Shown: one piece after another, positions 24,540 to 33,038 of the stretch
How positions within the stretch are numbered: position 1 is the stretch's first letter
How the letters are laid out: every line of letters starts with the position of its first letter
Source of the DNA: QWHO01 sp039809865
GTDB lineage: Bacteria > Vulcanimicrobiota > Xenobia > Xenobiales > QWHO01
DNA length: 64,000 nt
Reading direction: 5' to 3'
Assembly: GCA_039809865.1 (NCBI GenBank)
Contig: JBDHVW010000033.1
Location: 1-64,000 of the forward strand
Translations under genes and position numbers: made by a program
Notes under the pieces: generated by a model
Seen by the model: only the letters and a program-made list of their open reading frames with translations
Databases searched by the model: none
What the model was told of the DNA's origin: nothing

Positions 24540-26084
24540 CTACAACCACTGGTTGACGTTGTGCATGTCATCCGACCCGGTCGAGGTGGTGTGTCCCTCG
24601 GCGGCCATCCGGAACTCACCCGCGGCGTCGGCGTGGAACTCGGCCTCTTGCTTGGTGATGAGGCCCTTCTGGTAGAGGCGAAGCATGGCCTGGGAGAAGG
24701 TTTGCATCCCGTCGCTGGCGCCGCGATCCATCAGCGGATAGATCTCCTCGGTGCGGCCCTCCAGGATGTAGCTCGAGATCGCCGGGGTGCAGACCATCAC
24801 CTCCACGGCGGGCACGCGTCCCTTGCCGTCCTTGCGCAGGAGCAGGCGTTGGGACATCACGGCCCGCAGGCTCTTGGAGAGCTGCGAGCGGATCTGCTTC
24901 TGGGACTCGGCCGGGAAGCTGTCGATGATGCGGTCAACGGCCTGCACGGTATTGGGCGTGTGCAGCGTGCTCAGCACCAGATGGCCGGTCTCGGCCGCGC
25001 TGACGGCGGTCATGATCGTCTCCGGGTCGCGCATCTCGCCCACCAGGATCACGTTCGGGTCCTGGCGCAGCGCCTGGCGCAGGCCGTCGGCGAAGTTGTG
25101 GGTGTCGGGGCCCACCTCGCGCTGGGTGATGAACGACTGCTTGTCCTCGTGGAAATACTCGATCGGATCCTCGATCGTCACCACGTGCACCGCGCGGTTC
25201 TGGTTGATGTAGTCGACGATGGAAGCCAGCGTGGTGGATTTACCCTGCCCGGCCGGGCCGGTCACCAGAATCAATCCGTTGTTCAGCACGGCCAGCTGGC
25301 GCAGCACCGGCGGGAGTCCCAGATCCTCGAATCGGGGCAGATCGCTGCGCAGCAGGCGGTAGGCGGCGCTCAGGTTGTTGCGCTCATAAAAGGCGTGCAC
25401 GCGGAAGCGGGCGATGACCTTGCGACCGTCCTGATTGACCTCGAGCAACGTGGCGAAGTCGACCTCTTTGTGCTTCTTCAGCTTGTGCTGGCGCGAAGGC
25501 GACAGCACGGAAAAGATGAGGTCGCGGGTCTGGTCCTCCGCGAGCGGCTCGTTGCCCACCGGCACCAGGCGGCCGTTCAGGCGGACCGTGGGAGGGGAGC
25601 CGCTCTTGATGTGCAGGTCGGAAGCGCCGTGCTTGATCATCACCCGGAGGTATTCCTCCATGGGCACGCGCGGCGCCGACACGGCGACCTGCTCGTCGTC
25701 AGGCAGGCTGCGCTTGGAGGAGCGACCGCGCGGGGCGGGGCGGCTCTCGAGAGCCCGAAGCTTCTCGGTCAGCTCCTCGACCTGTTTCTTCAGCTCGTCG
25801 ACTAACGCGAGCTGCGCCCGCATCTCCTCGATATCGCGGCTCGAGACCGTATCGTCCACGCGCTGCGAGAGCAAGAAGAGGTCGCGCTGAATTTCGCCCA
25901 TCGGACCGCTGAAGCTGCGGGGCGGAGCCTCGACCTTCTGCTGAGGAGCCGCCTCGCGCACCGGAGCCGAGGCCCGGAAGGCGTCGGGCTTGGGCACCTC
26001 GGGCTGAGGCATCGGCTCGATCGGGATCGCCGCCACTTCAGCTCCGCCGATTCTCCGTCGCATCTCTCGCTCACCCAGCCCCAT
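24540..26084 (-). CDS. pilT: PilT-like type IV pilus retraction ATPase
   Basis: PilT family ATPases drive retraction of type IV pili for twitching motility. The 514-residue protein has an extra N-terminal part: a Pro-rich stretch and a coiled coil (residues about 60-115). The PilT core then begins with ASDLHIKSGSPPTVRLNG. Walker A is GPAGQGKSTT near residue 275 (Ala and Gln where most PilT have Thr and Ser), followed by the Asp box and the His box (TGHLVLSTLHT), and VGEMRDPETI as Walker B. ATG at 26062 is an alternative start. No other pilus gene lies in this window. Confidence 0.9.
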   Translation of the reverse strand: MGLGEREMRRRIGGAEVAAIPIEPMPQPEVPKPDAFRASAPVREAAPQQKVEAPPRSFSGPMGEIQRDLFLLSQRVDDTVSSRDIEEMRAQLALVDELKKQVEELTEKLRALESRPAPRGRSSKRSLPDDEQVAVSAPRVPMEEYLRVMIKHGASDLHIKSGSPPTVRLNGRLVPVGNEPLAEDQTRDLIFSVLSPSRQHKLKKHKEVDFATLLEVNQDGRKVIARFRVHAFYERNNLSAAYRLLRSDLPRFEDLGLPPVLRQLAVLNNGLILVTGPAGQGKSTTLASIVDYINQNRAVHVVTIEDPIEYFHEDKQSFITQREVGPDTHNFADGLRQALRQDPNVILVGEMRDPETIMTAVSAAETGHLVLSTLHTPNTVQAVDRIIDSFPAESQKQIRSQLSKSLRAVMSQRLLLRKDGKGRVPAVEVMVCTPAISSYILEGRTEEIYPLMDRGASDGMQTFSQAMLRLYQKGLITKQEAEFHADAAGEFRMAAEGHTTSTGSDDMHNVNQWL

Positions 26085-26160
26085 TTTCGCGTAGTTCTCG
26101 TTTTACGCAGGCCAATCCTGGGAAGGACCAGCGCGCGGTGAAAAAGAACCGGCCACCTCG

Positions 26161-26613
26161 ATGAAGATGGATTTTGAAGTTGCCGGCCTGAACATCACCG
26201 CCCTGTCCGAGGACAAGCTCGGCGATGGGTCGGGATACGGCTCGGTCGTGGATCTGCGCAAGGCGTTCGAGATCAAGTCCGACCCGGCGCCCAGACTGAA
26301 AGAGAAGAGCATCGCCTACTACCGCATGGGAATCGACACCGGCTCGCTCAGCGAGCAAGACATGGACCACCTGCGCCGCGAGCTGGCGCGCCGCGCCGGA
26401 CCCTACGCGGTCGTCTCCTCGGGCGGCAAGCGCGCCGTGGCCATGTGCCTGATGCACGCCGGCCGCACGGCGGGCTGGTCGGTGGCCGACACGCTGGCAA
26501 AGTCCAAGGAGATCGCCGACGACAAGGCCTTGAGCGCCGAGATCAAAAGCTACCTCGAGCGCCACGTCGACAAGAGCGCGCATCACTGGAGCAAAGAGGT
26601 GGGGAACACCTGA
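26161..26613 (+). CDS. DUF442-like phosphatase fold lacking the catalytic Cys
   Basis: The 150-residue protein resembles DUF442 proteins, the dual-specificity phosphatase-like domain also joined to beta-lactamase-like hydrolases. YGSVVDLRKAFE (residues 26-37) matches the family's GYxxVINLR motif and LSEQDMDHLRREL the next helix. The active-site loop, normally HCxxGxR, reads VVSSGGKR with Ser86 in the place of the Cys, while Arg91 remains. It is therefore probably inactive and may bind a phosphorylated partner. It diverges from the pilT-like gene with 76 bases between them. No ribosome binding site is seen. The family assignment rests on pattern similarity. Confidence 0.65.
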   Translation: MKMDFEVAGLNITALSEDKLGDGSGYGSVVDLRKAFEIKSDPAPRLKEKSIAYYRMGIDTGSLSEQDMDHLRRELARRAGPYAVVSSGGKRAVAMCLMHAGRTAGWSVADTLAKSKEIADDKALSAEIKSYLERHVDKSAHHWSKEVGNT

Positions 26614-26773
26614 GGCGTTTACCGCTGGACCTGATCGTGGATGCGATTGGTCAGCATGGCCATGAAACGGGTGGATTGGCCAGCCAGACCTTCGAGGTTG
26701 CGGGCCACCTCGGGACGCGCCAGCGCGGCCGGCTCGGGTTTACAGCGTTCCACTTCTAATCGACGGCCTCTCC

Positions 26774-26801
26774 TGTCGACTGTGAACTGTGAACTGTCGA
26801 C
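26774..26801. repeat. Heptameric tandem repeat (four units)
   Basis: Four seven-base units TGTCGAC, TGTGAAC, TGTGAAC and TGTCGAC follow each other exactly, ending shortly before the 3' end of the TPR gene. The outer units allow a GTCGAC/GTCGAC stem. The rest of the 26614-26828 gap holds only a short minus-strand frame of doubtful value. Confidence 0.65.
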
Positions 26802-26828
26802 CCCCGAAAATGTCGACCCCTTCACGAC

Positions 26829-28070
26829 TTACGGAACGGTCTCCGCTTCGCGCCCCCGCGCCACGCTGGCCGGCTCCAGGGCCGGGTTGAGCGCCAGGGC
26901 ACGGCTCCAGGGCTCGCGGGCAGCCGACTCCATGCCGCGCTCGTAGAGCAGATCGCCGAGCAGCAACTGCGCCTCGGCCAGATCGGGATCGAGCCGGGCC
27001 GCGCGACGGGCGTGCACCAGGGCACGCGAGGCCTTGCCCATCGAGCGCAGCACCTGGGCCATCAGGAAGTGATACCAGGGATTGTCCGGCTGCGACTGGA
27101 TGGCTTTCTGCACGAACTCGCGCGCCTTCAAAAACTGGCCGGCGCGATAGGCCACCTGGCCCAGGGCGCCCAGCGCCTCGGGATCGCGCGGATCTTGCAC
27201 CAGCACGGCCTGGAAGCGCTTGACCGCGTCTTCGTCCAGGTTCTGCTGCAGCTCGAGGCTGCCCAGCAGCAGCAAACCCTCGATCATCATCGGGTCGAAC
27301 TCCAGCGCCTGCACCAGCACCGTGCGTGCCTCGTCGAGCTGGCCGCGGTGGGCCAGGGCGTGACCCAGGTTGTAGAGAGCGTCGGGATTGGTGGGCGACA
27401 GGCGCACGGCGCGCCGGAACTCCAGGATGGCCATGTCGATGAAACCCTGGTGCATGTAGACCACGCCCAGGTTCATGCGCGAGCGGGGGAAGGCCGGATC
27501 GAGCTCGACACAGGCGCGCAGCTCGCGCTTGGCCCTCTCCAGGTCGCCCTTGTGCAGATAGATGACGCCGCGCAGGTTCAACGCGTCGAGGTGATAGGGC
27601 TGCACCTTCAAGATCTTGTCGATCTGGCGCAAGCCCTTGGTGTGCTTGCCCAGCTCGATGTAGGCCTCGGCCAGGGACAGCCGCAGCTCGAGATCTTCGG
27701 GGTCGAGGCGCAGCGCACCCGACCAGATGCGGGCCGCCTTCTCCATCTCGTCGAGTTGGAAGTAGGCCAGGCCGAGATAGTAGTGGGCCTCGGTGCAGCT
27801 CGGGTCGAGCTCCATGGCGTTCTTGAAGCACAGGATGGCCTGGTCCAGCAGACCCTTCTCGGCCAGGACCACGCCCAGATCCAGGCGCACCTCGACGTGA
27901 GCGCGGTCGAGCGCGGCCGCGCGCTGCCATTCGCGAATGGCTTCGTCTAGGCGACCCTGCTCGCGGTACAGCCGACCCATTTCGTAATGACTGTCGAAAC
28001 TCTGAGCCCGACGAAAGGGATGCAGCTGGACGACCTTGGGGGATGTCTTCTCTGGACCTGGGGGTTCCAC
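26829..28070 (-). CDS. TPR-repeat protein
   Basis: The frame is open to 28178, but its upstream part overlaps the end of the neighbouring gene; GTG at 28070 gives 413 residues (start VEPPGPEKTSPKVVQLHPF). From about residue 25 on, the protein is a continuous array of about eleven TPRs with typical pairs such as AIREWQRAAALDRAHVEVRL and A..FYLG/NPD patterns. No signal peptide, membrane helix or enzyme domain is seen. It is likely a scaffold in the cytoplasm. It may be co-transcribed with the secreted propeller gene that ends 50 bases before it. Confidence 0.85.
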   Translation of the reverse strand: MEPPGPEKTSPKVVQLHPFRRAQSFDSHYEMGRLYREQGRLDEAIREWQRAAALDRAHVEVRLDLGVVLAEKGLLDQAILCFKNAMELDPSCTEAHYYLGLAYFQLDEMEKAARIWSGALRLDPEDLELRLSLAEAYIELGKHTKGLRQIDKILKVQPYHLDALNLRGVIYLHKGDLERAKRELRACVELDPAFPRSRMNLGVVYMHQGFIDMAILEFRRAVRLSPTNPDALYNLGHALAHRGQLDEARTVLVQALEFDPMMIEGLLLLGSLELQQNLDEDAVKRFQAVLVQDPRDPEALGALGQVAYRAGQFLKAREFVQKAIQSQPDNPWYHFLMAQVLRSMGKASRALVHARRAARLDPDLAEAQLLLGDLLYERGMESAAREPWSRALALNPALEPASVARGREAETVP

Positions 28071-28119
28071 GTGAGATTTGTTCGCCTGCGGTCGGCTGGC
28101 ATCCTTTAAGCCCGAGGCG

Positions 28120-29199
28120 TCAGGGGAGCTCGACGAACTGCAAGAGGTCGCCGTTGAAGAAAGCCAGGAAGCGACCATTAGGAGCCACCCGGATGGAGCC
28201 CATCTTGACCTTCTGGAGGGAGCTCACGGGCTTGAGCTGCCAGTTGTCGCCTTCCTTGGCGTAGTAGACGTCCATCTTAGCCTGAGCCAGGTCGAGCTGC
28301 GTGACCACGGCGGTGCGCCCATCGTCGGAGAGGAACGGGTAGGCGAACGACCCTTTGGCTCCCAGCACGACCTGCTTGTCGGTCGAGGCGTCGTAGAACA
28401 TCGCCTGGGAGCCGGCGGTCCGATAGATCGTGTAGCAGACCCTCGTTCCAGAGGCCCAGAAGGAGCCCATCCGATCGCCCTCGTCGACTTTGCGAGGATT
28501 GCCCCCATCCCACCAGTTCAGCTGGTACTGCCCGTTGTTGCGGGTGGCCAAAAACCCGCTGCGCGGCCCGGTGTAATTGGAGGCGTAGAATCCGGACAGA
28601 GTCTTCTCCACCTTCTGAATGTCGGAGCCCTCGGTGAAGGCCGAGCGGCCCTGACCGCCGGCATTGACGGTGGCGAGCACGTTGTCCCCGGCGTAGTCAT
28701 CCTTGTCGTAGAAATAGCCGATGGTCAAAATGTCGCCCTGGATGGGACGCAGGTAGCTGGGACTGCCGCGGAAGCCCGGCTCGCCGCGCTTGTGCTCCAT
28801 CAGCACGCTGACCGGGGAGCCATCCAGCGGCACTCGCAGGAAGGTCGCCCCGGCGTGGCCGGCCACCACCGCGGTCCGATCGTCAGGACTGAGGGCCAGC
28901 GCTTCCACGCTCGGAATATCCAGGTCGAGTCGCTTCACGTCGCGCAACTGGCCTTCCACACCGTAGCTGAACAGCCAGAGGCGGTTGACCTTGCCCCGGG
29001 CGCGCTCCTCGGCGGGGGCCTTGTCCTGACAGATCAGGGTGAGCCCGTTGGAGGTGAAGCAAACCGGCCGCAGGCTGAAGGTGTTGATCCCCTTCTCGCG
29101 CAACTGCGCCGCGCTGAGCCGCACCGCGACGTTCTGCGAGGCGACGGGCAGAATCAGGCAGGCGAGCGCCGCCATCGTGAGCAGCCGGAAGCGTAGCAA
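28120..29199 (-). CDS. Secreted beta-propeller protein
   Basis: TTG at 29199 is chosen because AGGAGGT stands five bases upstream; the product has 359 residues. It begins with a signal peptide (LRFRLLTMAALACLILPVASQ). The rest is built of repeated four-strand units with 'LSPDDRTAVV', 'LSDDGRTAVV' and 'VAPNGRFLAF' turns, typical of TolB/WD40-type propellers. A role in periplasmic binding is likely, with no catalytic residues evident. The hydrolase gene ends 38 bases upstream. Confidence 0.8.
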   Translation of the reverse strand: MLRFRLLTMAALACLILPVASQNVAVRLSAAQLREKGINTFSLRPVCFTSNGLTLICQDKAPAEERARGKVNRLWLFSYGVEGQLRDVKRLDLDIPSVEALALSPDDRTAVVAGHAGATFLRVPLDGSPVSVLMEHKRGEPGFRGSPSYLRPIQGDILTIGYFYDKDDYAGDNVLATVNAGGQGRSAFTEGSDIQKVEKTLSGFYASNYTGPRSGFLATRNNGQYQLNWWDGGNPRKVDEGDRMGSFWASGTRVCYTIYRTAGSQAMFYDASTDKQVVLGAKGSFAYPFLSDDGRTAVVTQLDLAQAKMDVYYAKEGDNWQLKPVSSLQKVKMGSIRVAPNGRFLAFFNGDLLQFVELP

Positions 29200-29237
29200 G
29201 GGAGACCTCCTCGTAGGGATAATCGCCTCAAGCTTTC

Positions 29238-30248
29238 TCAACCGCGTTGAGTTACCTCTTGCCAACCGAAGAACTTCTGCATCTCCTGGAACACCTTGGG
29301 ATTCGAGTTGAGATAGCTGTGATGGGTCAAACCGTCCAGCACGATGGCGGTTTCACCGGGCGGCGTGAGGTGGGCGGCCGGCACCAGCCCGTCGCCCCGG
29401 TCGATGCGCCACGGGGTGGGACGCGGGGTGAACACCCCTCCCCCGCCGACGATGGCCAGAGCCTCCAGCTGCGCCTTCTGGCGCGCCCAATTCTTGTTCA
29501 GCTCGGTCAGGTGAGGATTGTTGATCCCCTTGCCGTCGTCCACCGCCAGCCAGCGCAAGGCCGGCAGGTCGGCCGGATTCAGGCCCCCCAGGTTAATGGC
29601 CCACTTGATGTCGCGCTCGAGGATCTGCTTGGAAAGGTCGGCAAAGCGCGAGCCGCGGGCGGGCGAGCCGAGCAACATCAGGCGACCGATCTTGTCGCCT
29701 CCTTCATCGAGGTAGAGACGGGCGGCCAGTCCGCCCATGCTGTAAGCGTCCACGTCGAATTTCTGCTCGCCCGTGACGGAGGCGATGGCCGCAAAGTCCT
29801 TCTTGAGCTCCTCCTTCATCTCGGGCGGGGGCTCGTGGGGGTCGTGGAAGACGATTTCGAACACGCGCGCATCTTTGGCCACGGCGCTGGCGTCCTTGGG
29901 CGTGATGCAGGCGCGCTCGCAGAAGAACTGCCCGTCGCGCACGAAATTGATGTCGCCGCCGTTGAGACCATCCTGGGTCAGGTGGCGGCCGAGAAACTCG
30001 AACTTCTCGATGCGCGTCGTCCAGCCCGGAATCATCACGAACGAGCGGTCGAGCTTGACCTTCGGCTGCTCCGCCAGAGGCGGGTGGGCGGCTTCGGCGG
30101 CCGCGATGCGATGGTCGATGAATTGGTAGGCCTTGCCGACCCCAACGAACTCGCTGATGAGCAGGGCGTCATCCAGCACCGGCCCCATCAGCTCTCGTTG
30201 CGTGGGCGCCTTGAAGGGCGCTGGCAAAGTTGCAGTCGTGATCTTCAT
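29238..30248 (-). CDS. Alpha/beta hydrolase, lipase-like
   Basis: Starting at ATG 30248 the protein has 336 residues and no signal peptide. An oxyanion-type stretch FVMIPGWTTRIEKF is followed by the nucleophile elbow VDAYSMGGLAARLY, in which the Ser is flanked as AxSxG, and later an Asp region and a C-terminal His (LDGLTHHSYLNS). This order fits a Ser-Asp-His esterase or lipase of the PGAP1/lipase type. It diverges from ribD with 44 bases between the starts. A TAATCT box seven bases before the ATG could make the mRNA leaderless. Substrate unknown. Confidence 0.8.
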   Translation of the reverse strand: MKITTATLPAPFKAPTQRELMGPVLDDALLISEFVGVGKAYQFIDHRIAAAEAAHPPLAEQPKVKLDRSFVMIPGWTTRIEKFEFLGRHLTQDGLNGGDINFVRDGQFFCERACITPKDASAVAKDARVFEIVFHDPHEPPPEMKEELKKDFAAIASVTGEQKFDVDAYSMGGLAARLYLDEGGDKIGRLMLLGSPARGSRFADLSKQILERDIKWAINLGGLNPADLPALRWLAVDDGKGINNPHLTELNKNWARQKAQLEALAIVGGGGVFTPRPTPWRIDRGDGLVPAAHLTPPGETAIVLDGLTHHSYLNSNPKVFQEMQKFFGWQEVTQRG

Positions 30249-30292
30249 GGGTGGCAGATTAATCCCACCCCCCCGGGCCAAAGGTGAGCGGG

Positions 30293-31387
30293 ATGTTAAA
30301 ACCGCGCGACGAACCCGCGGCCATGCCCCATATGCAGCGAGCGCTGCTCCTGGCCTACATGAAGGGCGCCGAGACACGTCCGAATCCGAAGGTTGGCGCC
30401 GTGCTGGTCCGTGAAGACCAGATCGTCGGGGTGGGCTGGCACGAGCGCGCCGGGATGCCCCACGCCGAGGTCAACGCGCTGCAGAAGGCCGGCGAGAAGG
30501 CGCGAGGGGCCACCCTTTACGTCACTCTGGAGCCCTGCAGCCACCACGGGCGCACGCCCCCTTGCACGGACGCGCTGATCGAGGCGGGCATCGCCCGAGT
30601 GGTGGTGGGCCTGAAGGACCCGAACCCCCTGGTGGACGGACTGGCCAAACTGCGCGAGGCGGGCATCGAGGTGGAGATGGCCGACGCGGCCACGCAGGAG
30701 CGCTGCGCCCTGCTCAACGAGGAGTTTCTCACCTGGATGGCCACCGGCCGCGCCATGGTCACCCTGAAGTACGCCATGACGCTGGACGGCAAGATCGCCA
30801 CCCGCACCGGACACTCGCAGTGGATCTCTTGCCAGGACTCGCGTCAATTCGTGCACGAGCTGCGCGCCCGCAGCGCCGCCATCATGGTCGGGAGCGGCAC
30901 GGTGCTCAAAGACGATCCCCAACTGACGGCGCGCCTTCCGGACGCCCCGCAGCCCGCTCGCGTGGTGCTCGACGCGCGCGGGCGCTGCGCACCCGACGCC
31001 CGGGTGTTCGCCGACGGAGCGCGGCGCATTCTGGTGACGCATAAACCGCGTCCCGAGATGACCGAGCGCGGCGTCGAAGTCTGGATGCAGGAAGGACATG
31101 ATCTCCGCGCCACGCTCACGCGCCTGGGCCAAGAGGGACTTACCAGCGTGGTGCTCGAAGGGGGCGGGACCTTGAACGCCTCGGCGATCGCCGGGGGGCT
31201 GGTGGACAAAGTGGCCTGTTTTATCGCTCCCCGATTCGTCGGAGGCGCGGGGGCCCTCACCGGCGTCGAAGGCGAAGGGGTAGAGGAGGTCACCCAAGGT
31301 TGGGTGCTCAGCGACATGACCTGCCGGCCCGTGGGAACGGACCTGCTGGTCGAGGGATATCTACAACGCCACTGGAGCCCGTCGTGA
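30293..31387 (+). CDS. ribD: Bifunctional riboflavin deaminase/reductase RibD
   Basis: RibD performs the second and third steps of riboflavin synthesis, leading to 5-amino-6-ribitylaminouracil phosphate. The 364-residue protein (ATG 30293 behind AAAGGTGAG) has the N-terminal deaminase with zinc site H57-A-E59 and C82/C91 (EPCSHHGRTPPC) and a C-terminal reductase with KYAMTLDGKIAT and VLEGGGTLNAS. Its stop overlaps the ribA start by four bases. No FMN riboswitch is visible upstream. In this operon the product is likely also diverted to FO. Confidence 0.95.
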   Translation: MLKPRDEPAAMPHMQRALLLAYMKGAETRPNPKVGAVLVREDQIVGVGWHERAGMPHAEVNALQKAGEKARGATLYVTLEPCSHHGRTPPCTDALIEAGIARVVVGLKDPNPLVDGLAKLREAGIEVEMADAATQERCALLNEEFLTWMATGRAMVTLKYAMTLDGKIATRTGHSQWISCQDSRQFVHELRARSAAIMVGSGTVLKDDPQLTARLPDAPQPARVVLDARGRCAPDARVFADGARRILVTHKPRPEMTERGVEVWMQEGHDLRATLTRLGQEGLTSVVLEGGGTLNASAIAGGLVDKVACFIAPRFVGGAGALTGVEGEGVEEVTQGWVLSDMTCRPVGTDLLVEGYLQRHWSPS

Positions 31388-31947
31388 GGGCGGTGGCCGA
31401 GGCCAGCCTTCCGACCCGGCACGGGCCCTTTCGCATGGTCGGCTTCGACGGGGAGCACCTGGCCCTGGTGAAAGGCGAGCTCGCGGGCACTCCGACTCTC
31501 GTCCGCCTCCATTCCGAATGCCTGACCGGCGACGTCTTCGGTTCGCTGCGCTGTGACTGCGGCGAGCAGCTCGACCGGGCGCTGGAGATGATCGCCACCC
31601 GCGGGCACGGCGTGCTGCTCTACCTGCGCCAGGAGGGACGCGGCATCGGCCTGCTCAACAAGATCCGGGCTTACCATCTGCAAGATGGCGGTCACGACAC
31701 GGTCGAGGCCAATCACGCCCTCGGCTTTGCCGACGACGAGCGCGACTACCAGGTGGCCGCCGAGATGCTGCAGGCCCTGGGCGTCACGCGCGTCGAGCTG
31801 ATCACCAACAATCCTCGCAAGATCGAGGGCCTGGAGCGGCACGGCATCGCCGTCACGGGCCGGCTCGACCTGCACATCGGCCCCAACCACGAGAACGAGC
31901 GCTACCTCGAGACCAAGCGCGAGAAACTGGGGCACCTGCTGGGATGA
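31384..31947 (+). CDS. ribA: GTP cyclohydrolase II
   Basis: RibA opens GTP to the first riboflavin intermediate. The 187-residue stand-alone form (no RibB domain) starts with GTG at 31384, overlapping ribD. Zinc ligands are C46, C57 and C59 (HSECLTGDVFGSLRCDCG), and the catalytic stretch is LRQEGRGIGL. The end carries GPNHENERYL. Its stop overlaps the cofG start (ATGA). RibA and RibD together feed ribitylaminouracil to CofH. Confidence 0.95.
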   Translation: MRAVAEASLPTRHGPFRMVGFDGEHLALVKGELAGTPTLVRLHSECLTGDVFGSLRCDCGEQLDRALEMIATRGHGVLLYLRQEGRGIGLLNKIRAYHLQDGGHDTVEANHALGFADDERDYQVAAEMLQALGVTRVELITNNPRKIEGLERHGIAVTGRLDLHIGPNHENERYLETKREKLGHLLG

Positions 31948-33038
31948 TCTCCCGCGCCCAGGCCCTGGCCTGGCTCGAGCGCCCCCTGGAGGAGCTGCTG
32001 CGCGAGGCCGCCCGGCTGCGTCCCGGAAAACGCCTCACCTACTCGCGCAAGGTATTCCTGCCCGTCACCAACCTCTGTCGCGACCGTTGCAGCTACTGCA
32101 CGTTCCGCAAGGGCTCGCGCGATCCCAAAGCCCACACGATGAGCCCGGCCCAGATCCGCGCCGAGAGCACCCGCGCCCAGGAGGCCGGCTGCAAGGAAGC
32201 CCTGATGTGCCTGGGCGATCGACCCGAGACGGCGTATCCTTCCTACGGACGGCTGCTGGACAGCTACGGCGCCGCCTCCACCGCGCACTACGTCGAGCAG
32301 GCCTGCCGCATCGCGCTCGAAGAGGGTCTCCTCCCCCACACGAACGCCGGCGTGCTGACCCGCGACGAGATGGCTCTGCTGCAGCCGGTCAACGTGAGCC
32401 TCGGACTGATGCTCGAGAACGTCTCCGACCGCCTGTGCCAGCCCGGCGGGCCGCACGCGAGCGCGCCCGACAAGCGTCCCGAGGTGCGGCTGCAGATGCT
32501 GCGCGAGGCGGGCGAGCTGCAGATCCCCTTCACCACGGGCCTTCTGATCGGTATCGGCGAGACCGCCGAGGAGCGCATCGACACGCTGCTCGCGATCCGG
32601 CAACTGAGCCAGGAGTACGGTCACATCCAGGAGACCATCGTGCAGCCGTTTCGCGAAAAGCCCGGCACGCCGATGGCCGGCGCCGCCAACCCGGACGACG
32701 AGGTGCTGGCGCAAACCATCGCGCTGGCACGCCTGATCCTGGGCGAGCAAGCCAACCTGCAGGCGCCCCCCAACCTCAGCCCCGAGGGACACAGGCTGAT
32801 CATCCGGGCCGGGATCAACGACTGGGGTGGCATCTCCCCCGTCACCCGCGACTTCATCAACCCCGAGGCCCCCTGGCCCCACCTGGCGTCGCTGGCCGAC
32901 ACCTGCGCCCAGGAGGGGTTCACGTTGGCCGAGCGCCTGGCAGTTTACCCTGAGCACATGCACCAGGTGCACCCCGACCTCAAGAGTTCGATCGAGGCGA
33001 TTCAACTTCCGGAGCGCGAGCCATGCACGATAGCCTGA
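31944..33038 (+). CDS. cofG: FO synthase subunit CofG
   Basis: CofG is the radical SAM enzyme that closes the deazaflavin ring to give 7,8-didemethyl-8-hydroxy-5-deazariboflavin (FO). The 364-residue protein has the cluster motif C45-x3-C49-x2-C52 (CRDRCSYC), the SAM-binding stretch and the CofG-type sequences GLMLENVSDRLCQPGG, TTGLLIGIGET and NDWGGISPVTRDFINPE. It overlaps ribA by four bases and cofH by 16. FO is either a photolyase antenna or the precursor of cofactor F420; the genes for the later F420 steps are not in this window. Confidence 0.95.
   Translation: MISRAQALAWLERPLEELLREAARLRPGKRLTYSRKVFLPVTNLCRDRCSYCTFRKGSRDPKAHTMSPAQIRAESTRAQEAGCKEALMCLGDRPETAYPSYGRLLDSYGAASTAHYVEQACRIALEEGLLPHTNAGVLTRDEMALLQPVNVSLGLMLENVSDRLCQPGGPHASAPDKRPEVRLQMLREAGELQIPFTTGLLIGIGETAEERIDTLLAIRQLSQEYGHIQETIVQPFREKPGTPMAGAANPDDEVLAQTIALARLILGEQANLQAPPNLSPEGHRLIIRAGINDWGGISPVTRDFINPEAPWPHLASLADTCAQEGFTLAERLAVYPEHMHQVHPDLKSSIEAIQLPEREPCTIA

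Noticed and set aside
26619..26825. Minus-strand frame of 68 residues between two genes
   Set aside because: It spans the heptamer repeat and lacks a ribosome binding site. It may be the eroded tail of a lost gene but cannot be supported.
30200..30292. FMN riboswitch before ribD
   Set aside because: The gap before ribD is only 44 bases from the divergent start and lacks the conserved RFN elements.
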